Below, in pieces: positions 16,542 to 19,804 of a stretch of 19,804 nucleotides of DNA. Each line of letters starts with the position of its first letter. Position 1 is the stretch's first letter. The DNA is from CAZEDU01 sp964511185 (GTDB lineage Bacteria; Myxococcota; Myxococcia; Myxococcales; Myxococcaceae). A program made the position numbers and the translations under genes. The notes below the pieces were generated by a model, which saw only the letters and a program-made list of their open reading frames with translations, had not been told where the DNA came from and made no database searches. The stretch is from positions 1 to 19,804 of the forward strand of contig CAZEDU010000091.1 in assembly GCA_964511185.1 (NCBI GenBank), read 5' to 3'.

Positions 16542-17373
16542 AGGACAGCGGCAAGAACAGCGCCGCGAAGATGGTGAGCTTCTTGGTCACTTCGTTGGTC
16601 CGGTTGGCGACCATCGAGAGGTAGCCTTCGGCCGCGCTGCTCACCAGGTCGCGCGCGGCTTCGATCTGTTCGTAGACCCGAATCAGGTGGTCGAAGACGT
16701 CCCGGAAGTACAGCGCCGTGCGTTCCCTGACGTGGGGGATGCCGGCGCGCGCGAGCTGGCCGACCAGATCCCGCTGCGGTGAGAGCACCCGCCTCAAGGT
16801 GACGAGCGTTCGCTTGAGCTGAAAGATCCGCCGCAGCTGGTTCGGGTCCGGCCCCTCGAAGATCAGCTCCTCCAGGTTCTCCACCTCGTCCGTCAGCTGA
16901 TCGAGGAGCGGGAATCCGCTGTCGACGATCGCGTCGGCGACCAGGTAGAGCGCGAAGTCGGCGCCGCGGCCCAGCGTCTCGGCGGGGGCCTCCAGCATTC
17001 GCTTGCGCGCGATCTCGATCACCTCGAGCGGCCGGTCGTGCACCGAGATGTACCAGTCGGATCCGAGAAAGCTGTGCACCTCGTTGAGCTGCACCTCGCA
17101 GACGTCGCCGTCCGCGTGGGTCAGCGCGTGCAGCACGACGAACAGGTGCTTGGGGTAGTCCTCCAGCTTGGCGCGTTGATCGAGGTGAAAGCAGTCCTCG
17201 ACCGCGAGCCGGTGCAGCCCGAACCGCTCCTGAAGGCGCGACATCAGGTCGTGCGAGGGCGCGACGACGTCGATCCACTTGTTGCCCGGCAGATCGAGCA
17301 GCGCCTCTCCGCCGGTTTTCAGCTCACCGCTCTCGAGCGCGACGTGGACGATGAGCTGAGGGCCATGGCTCAT
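16411..17373 (-). CDS. CorA-like divalent cation transporter (MIT family) with GQN motif
   Basis: A 320-residue 2-TM-GxN metal ion transporter, normally a pentameric Mg2+/Co2+ or Zn2+ channel of the inner membrane. A cytoplasmic alpha/beta N-terminal domain (1-160) leads to the long stalk helix (about 200-265), then TM1 (about 267-283) and TM2 (about 297-315) with the basic C-terminal tail FRAKRWW. The signature loop after TM1, usually YGMN, reads FGQN (residues 283-286). The ATG at 17373 gives the family's usual length, although only a weak AGG is present upstream; the open frame further upstream has no coding features. Its 3' end overlaps the convergent tag gene by 131 bp. Substrate specificity is uncertain because the variant loop departs from classic CorA and ZntB (GIN). 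Confidence 0.9.
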   Translation of the reverse strand: MSHGPQLIVHVALESGELKTGGEALLDLPGNKWIDVVAPSHDLMSRLQERFGLHRLAVEDCFHLDQRAKLEDYPKHLFVVLHALTHADGDVCEVQLNEVHSFLGSDWYISVHDRPLEVIEIARKRMLEAPAETLGRGADFALYLVADAIVDSGFPLLDQLTDEVENLEELIFEGPDPNQLRRIFQLKRTLVTLRRVLSPQRDLVGQLARAGIPHVRERTALYFRDVFDHLIRVYEQIEAARDLVSSAAEGYLSMVANRTNEVTKKLTIFAALFLPLSFIVGFFGQNFQSLSDPRFFGPMIVLLLLVPVVQYAWFRAKRWW

Positions 17374-17479
17374 GGCGCGGGCCTGGCTCGCCTGCTCGCT
17401 GCCGCCCAATAAGGCTTCGTGTCCATTGCGTCGTTTCCCCGGGCCTGGAAAGGGCCTCAGAACCGTCGTGTGCGATGGT

Positions 17480-17493
17480 GGCCTACATAGGCC
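17480..17493. promoter_or_regulatory. Candidate operator dyad GGCCTA-CA-TAGGCC
   Basis: Two perfect 6-bp inverted arms with a two-base centre, placed between the divergent CorA-like and csp genes. Its size fits a dimeric regulator half-site pair. No regulator is assigned. Confidence 0.35.
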
Positions 17494-17630
17494 CGATCGG
17501 CGCTGCAAGTCACTGACTTTCGAGGCCGTCACCCCCACGAGACGTGCCGCGCGGAGGAATCGGCGGCAGGCCGGCGGTGTTCTCCAGACGGCGCTCGGGC
17601 TGTACCGGAGACACAATCGACCGGCCGGGG

Positions 17631-17659
17631 TTGGCAGGCCGAAAGGCTTTCGGTGTATG
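17631..17659 (+). promoter_or_regulatory. Candidate csp promoter
   Basis: TTGGCA at 17631-17636 and TGTATG at 17654-17659 with 17-bp spacing; the -10 match is weak. A perfect hairpin sequence (17639-17653) fills the spacer, which would be unusual for a promoter, so the real promoter may lie further upstream with this as leader RNA. Confidence 0.25.
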
Positions 17660-17730
17660 AGCGCACATCGCCTTCGGGCGAGCAGGTGGGTGATGAACGC
17701 CGACCTGAAACGCAAAGAGAGAGCAACAAG

Positions 17731-17937
17731 ATGGCCAGTGGTACTGTGAAGTGGTTCAACGACGCGAAGGGCTTTGGCTTTATTACTCAGGACGACGGTG
17801 GCCCTGACGTGTTTTGCCACTTCTCCGCGATCCAGGCGGACGGTTTCCGCACCTTGGGCGAAGGCCAGAAGGTGCAGTTCGATGTGAAGCAGGGCCCCAA
17901 GGGCCTGCAGGCCGAGAACGTTCGGCCGATCGCCTAA
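17731..17937 (+). CDS. Cold-shock domain protein (CspA family)
   Basis: A 68-residue single cold-shock domain that binds single-stranded RNA/DNA and melts RNA secondary structure. MASGTVKWFNDAKGFGFI contains RNP1 (KGFGFI, 13-18), and RNP2 is VFCHFS (27-32), where Cys29 replaces the usual Val. The start at 17731 matches the invariant family N-terminus; the purine-rich AAAGAGAGAG lies upstream, and the frame from 17653 is an artefactual extension. A structured leader precedes it, as is usual for regulated csp genes. A strong hairpin follows the stop at 17957-17993. Whether it is cold-induced or constitutive cannot be told. Confidence 0.95.
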   Translation: MASGTVKWFNDAKGFGFITQDDGGPDVFCHFSAIQADGFRTLGEGQKVQFDVKQGPKGLQAENVRPIA

Positions 17938-17956
17938 TCGAACGTTGAAGCATTCG

Positions 17957-18000
17957 ATCGAGCCCGGTCTTCGTCGTGAAGGCCGGGCTCGATTCGTTTC
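17957..18000 (+). terminator. Intrinsic terminator-like hairpin after csp
   Basis: ATCGAGCCCGG (17957-17967) pairs perfectly with CCGGGCTCGAT (17983-17993). Inside, a U-G wobble and CTTC/GAAG extend the stem to 16 bp with a five-base loop (GTCGT). TCGTTT follows, an imperfect U-tract. It begins 19 bases after the csp stop and probably ends that transcript, perhaps with partial read-through to the FKBP gene. Confidence 0.75.
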
Positions 18001-18017
18001 AGAGGAGGAGGAGATCC

Positions 18018-18341
18018 ATGTCGCTCCAGATCGAGGACTTGAAGGTGGGTAACGGCGCCGAAGCGAAGGCGGGCTCCCACGTGACGGTGCACTACGTCGG
18101 CACGCTGACCGACGGGAAGAAGTTCGACAGCTCGCGCGACCGCGGCGAAGGGTTCGAGTTTCACCTGGGGCGCGGCCAGGTCATTCAGGGGTGGGATCAG
18201 GGCGTGGCCGGCATGAAGGTCGGCGGCCTGCGCAGGCTCACCATCCCGCCGGAGCTCGGCTACGGCGCGATGGGCTACCCGCCGGTCATCCCTGGCGACT
18301 CGACCCTCATCTTCGAGGTCGAGCTGCTCGGCGTTCGGTGA
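18018..18341 (+). CDS. FKBP-type peptidyl-prolyl cis-trans isomerase
   Basis: A 107-residue single-domain cytoplasmic FKBP that isomerises X-Pro bonds during folding. Active-site residues of the family are visible: Tyr26, Phe36, Asp37, Phe46, Val55-Ile56, Trp59, Tyr82 and Phe99, in VHYVGTLTDGKKFDSS, GRGQVIQGWDQGVAGMKVGG and PPELGYG. The start at 18018 is set by AGAGGAGGAGGAG immediately upstream; an open frame from 17976 would read through the terminator hairpin and is rejected. No signal peptide. It is followed 55 bp later by thioredoxin, another folding or redox factor, with its own ribosome binding site. Confidence 0.96.
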   Translation: MSLQIEDLKVGNGAEAKAGSHVTVHYVGTLTDGKKFDSSRDRGEGFEFHLGRGQVIQGWDQGVAGMKVGGLRRLTIPPELGYGAMGYPPVIPGDSTLIFEVELLGVR

Positions 18342-18396
18342 CCGCGGCATCTGCTGTATCGTTCGTCAGGGGTTCGTCCCACGCGAGGAGGTCGCA

Positions 18397-18723
18397 ATGG
18401 CTGGCGAGGTCAGGGAGATCAACGACGGCTCGTTCAAGGCCGAGGTTCTCGACGCACAGGAGCCCGTGCTGGTCGACTTCACCGCGGCCTGGTGCGCCCC
18501 GTGCCGCGCGATCGCCCCGGTGCTCGACGATCTGGCGACCCAGTACAAGGGCAAGGTGAAGATCACCAAGCTCAACGTGGACGAGAACCAGGGCACCGCG
18601 CAGGCGTACGGCGTGCGCTCGCTACCGACGCTGCTGTTGTTCCGCAAGGGCGCGGTGGTCGATCAGATCGTCGGCGCGGTGCCGCGCGCGAAGCTCGAGG
18701 AGCGGATCAAGAAGGTCGTCTAA
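18397..18723 (+). CDS. Thioredoxin with WCAPC active site
   Basis: A 108-residue thioredoxin that reduces protein disulphides in the cytoplasm. The active site is AWCAPC (Cys33, Cys36), with Ala in place of the usual Gly, and the cis-proline is Pro77 in SLPTLLLF. VDFTAAWCAPC and VDENQGTAQAYGVRSLPT match the family along its length. GAGGAGG lies shortly before the ATG. The stop codon TAA overlaps the stop of the convergent uup-like gene (18720-18723). Whether this is the main cellular thioredoxin is unknown. Confidence 0.95.
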   Translation: MAGEVREINDGSFKAEVLDAQEPVLVDFTAAWCAPCRAIAPVLDDLATQYKGKVKITKLNVDENQGTAQAYGVRSLPTLLLFRKGAVVDQIVGAVPRAKLEERIKKVV

Positions 18724-19804
18724 GCCGGCGGCTGCAAGGCCAAGAGCGCCTGCCACCGCGCGTAGAGGCGGTCGACCTCGGCCGTCGCGCTTTGGAGCTG
18801 CGCGTTCAGATCGGCCACCTCGCCCGCGCGCTCCGAGTAGGTCTTTGGATCGTTGAGGAGCGCCTCCAGCGCGCGCTTGCGCTCCTCGGCCTGCTCGATC
18901 GCCTGCTCCATGCCGTCGAGCTCGCGCTGATCTTTGTAGCTCAGCTTCCCTGGCTTCTTCGGCGCGGGTGCCGGGGCGGGCTTCTCCTGCGCGGGGGCGG
19001 GCGGCGCGCTCGCGGGCTTGGCGGCCTCGGCGCGCGCGCGCAGCGTCCGGTACATCGAGTAGTTGCCTTCGTAGCGGACCACCTGGCCGTCGCCTTCGAG
19101 CGCGAGGATCGTGGTGGCCACCTTGTCGAGGAAGTAGCGGTCGTGCGTCACGAGCAGCACCGTGCCCGCGAACCCCTGCAGCAGCGACTCGAGGACGTTC
19201 AGCGTCACGATGTCGAGATCGTTGGTCGGCTCGTCGAGCACGACGACGTTGGCGCCTTCCAGGAAGACGCGCGCCAAGAGCAGCCGGTTGCGCTCGCCGC
19301 CCGAGAGCGCCTTCACCTTCATGCGCTGCATCGGCACCGGGAACAGCAGGTCGTCGAGGTAGTCGCGCAGGGCGATCTTCTTGTCGCCGAGCGTCACCCA
19401 GTCGTCGTGCCACGCGGCCTCGTAGACGGTCTGCTCGGGGTCGAGCGTGCCGCGGTGCTGGTCGTAGTAGGCGATCCGCGTGCTCGGACCCAAGCGCACC
19501 TCGCCGGTGTCGGGCGGGAGCTCGCCGAGCAGCACGCGCAGGAGCGTCGTCTTGCCCACGCCGTTCGGCCCGACGATGCCGAGGCGCTCGCCGCCTTGAA
19601 TGATGAGGCTGGTCGGCTTCAACACCTCGCGCGCGTCGAAGCGCTTCGAGATGGCCTTCGCTTCGATCACCGTGTGGCCCGAGCGCGGCGGCGCCGACAT
19701 CTGCAGCGACGCGACCTTCGGGCGCTGGAAGCCGCGCTCTTCCAGGAGCTTCCGGGCGCGCTCGATGCGGGCCCGGCTCTTGGTGCGCCGCGCCTCCACG
19801 CCCT
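18720..19804 (-). CDS. uup: ABC-F ATPase of the Uup type, 5' part outside window
   Basis: The visible ~361 residues are the C-terminal half; the first ABC domain lies beyond 19804 and the frame is open to the edge. GVEARRTKSRARI at the window edge is the typical Uup interdomain linker. The second ABC domain shows Walker A GPNGVGKTT, signature LSGGER and Walker B VVLDEPTNDLD (TNDLD is typical of Uup). After it comes an Ala/Pro-rich spacer and then a C-terminal coiled coil (KLSYKDQRELDGMEQAIEQ to the end), the DNA- or ribosome-binding tail of Uup. Uup acts on ribosomes and affects precise excision of transposons in E. coli. This is a second ABC-F gene in the window and differs from the one at 12003-13625 by this tail. 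Confidence 0.92.
   Translation of the reverse strand, partial: GVEARRTKSRARIERARKLLEERGFQRPKVASLQMSAPPRSGHTVIEAKAISKRFDAREVLKPTSLIIQGGERLGIVGPNGVGKTTLLRVLLGELPPDTGEVRLGPSTRIAYYDQHRGTLDPEQTVYEAAWHDDWVTLGDKKIALRDYLDDLLFPVPMQRMKVKALSGGERNRLLLARVFLEGANVVVLDEPTNDLDIVTLNVLESLLQGFAGTVLLVTHDRYFLDKVATTILALEGDGQVVRYEGNYSMYRTLRARAEAAKPASAPPAPAQEKPAPAPAPKKPGKLSYKDQRELDGMEQAIEQAEERKRALEALLNDPKTYSERAGEVADLNAQLQSATAEVDRLYARWQALLALQPPA

Larger units (their letters stand above)
17374..17730. other. Divergent intergenic region between CorA-like gene and csp
   Basis: This 357-bp region has no convincing protein gene of its own. It holds a near-perfect dyad GGCCTACATAGGCC (17480-17493), a possible promoter TTGGCA (17631-17636) with TGTATG (17654-17659, 17-bp spacing), and two hairpins in the presumed csp leader: CCGAAA-GGC-TTTCGG (17639-17653) and TCGCC-TTCG-GGCGA (17668-17681, UUCG tetraloop). 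A short open frame from ATG 17657 (30 codons) ends at 17749, overlapping the csp start; it may be a leader peptide or chance. Confidence 0.5.

Noticed and set aside
17374..17820. N-terminal extension of the CorA-like gene to 17820
   Set aside because: The extra residues look non-coding, run antisense over the cold-shock gene, and exceed the usual family length; the ATG at 17373 fits better.
18360..18385. GGGGTTCGTCCC, which at first sight recalls a tRNA T-arm
   Set aside because: No acceptor, D or anticodon stems surround it; only a four-pair UUCG hairpin before the thioredoxin gene.

Overview
This is a high-GC (roughly 70 %), gene-dense bacterial chromosomal segment. Strong G/C preference at third codon positions, many short or overlapping intergenic junctions and several lineage-specific secreted proteins suggest a myxobacterium-like organism (Myxococcota, formerly Deltaproteobacteria). 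This is inferred from protein style and composition; no rRNA or tRNA is present to confirm it. The window is a draft assembly, with a 10-base N run at 5712-5721 inside a gene. No insertion sequence, prophage, CRISPR array or RNA gene was seen.

Layout. (1) 1-3163: the 3' part of a pentaheme nitrite reductase (nrfA); a Rossmann-fold NADP-binding oxidoreductase divergent from a LysR regulator; and a small Cys-rich secreted protein. (2) 3164-5416: a GAF-GAF histidine kinase/receiver hybrid on the minus strand. Its last codons form a 15-bp hairpin with the ribosome binding site of the small Cys-rich gene. (3) 5646-10420, plus strand: beta-carbonic anhydrase (interrupted by the N run), peptide deformylase, an uncharacterised membrane protein and a SWIM-SNF2 ATPase. 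(4) 10435-14154, minus strand: an uncharacterised protein, an ABC-F ATPase, a short-chain dehydrogenase and a putative lipoprotein. Three gene borders here carry 13-bp palindromes of the form GGGGACNGTCCCC. (5) 14320-17373: a hexapeptide acyltransferase, a DUF3943-like envelope protein, 3-methyladenine DNA glycosylase I and a CorA-like transporter with a GQN motif; the last two overlap tail to tail by 131 bp. (6) 17731-19804: cold-shock protein, strong terminator hairpin, FKBP prolyl isomerase, thioredoxin, and the 3' part of a uup-type ABC-F gene that runs off the window.

Most genes are housekeeping or stress functions (protein maturation and folding, DNA repair, ion transport, RNA chaperone, ribosome-associated ATPases) with local regulatory pairs. 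I see no large defence or biosynthetic system. The most interesting signals are small-scale: the hairpin that appears to couple translation of a secreted six-cysteine peptide to its upstream kinase, and the palindromic repeat family that partitions 10.4-13.7 kb and brackets the ABC-F gene as an inverted pair.
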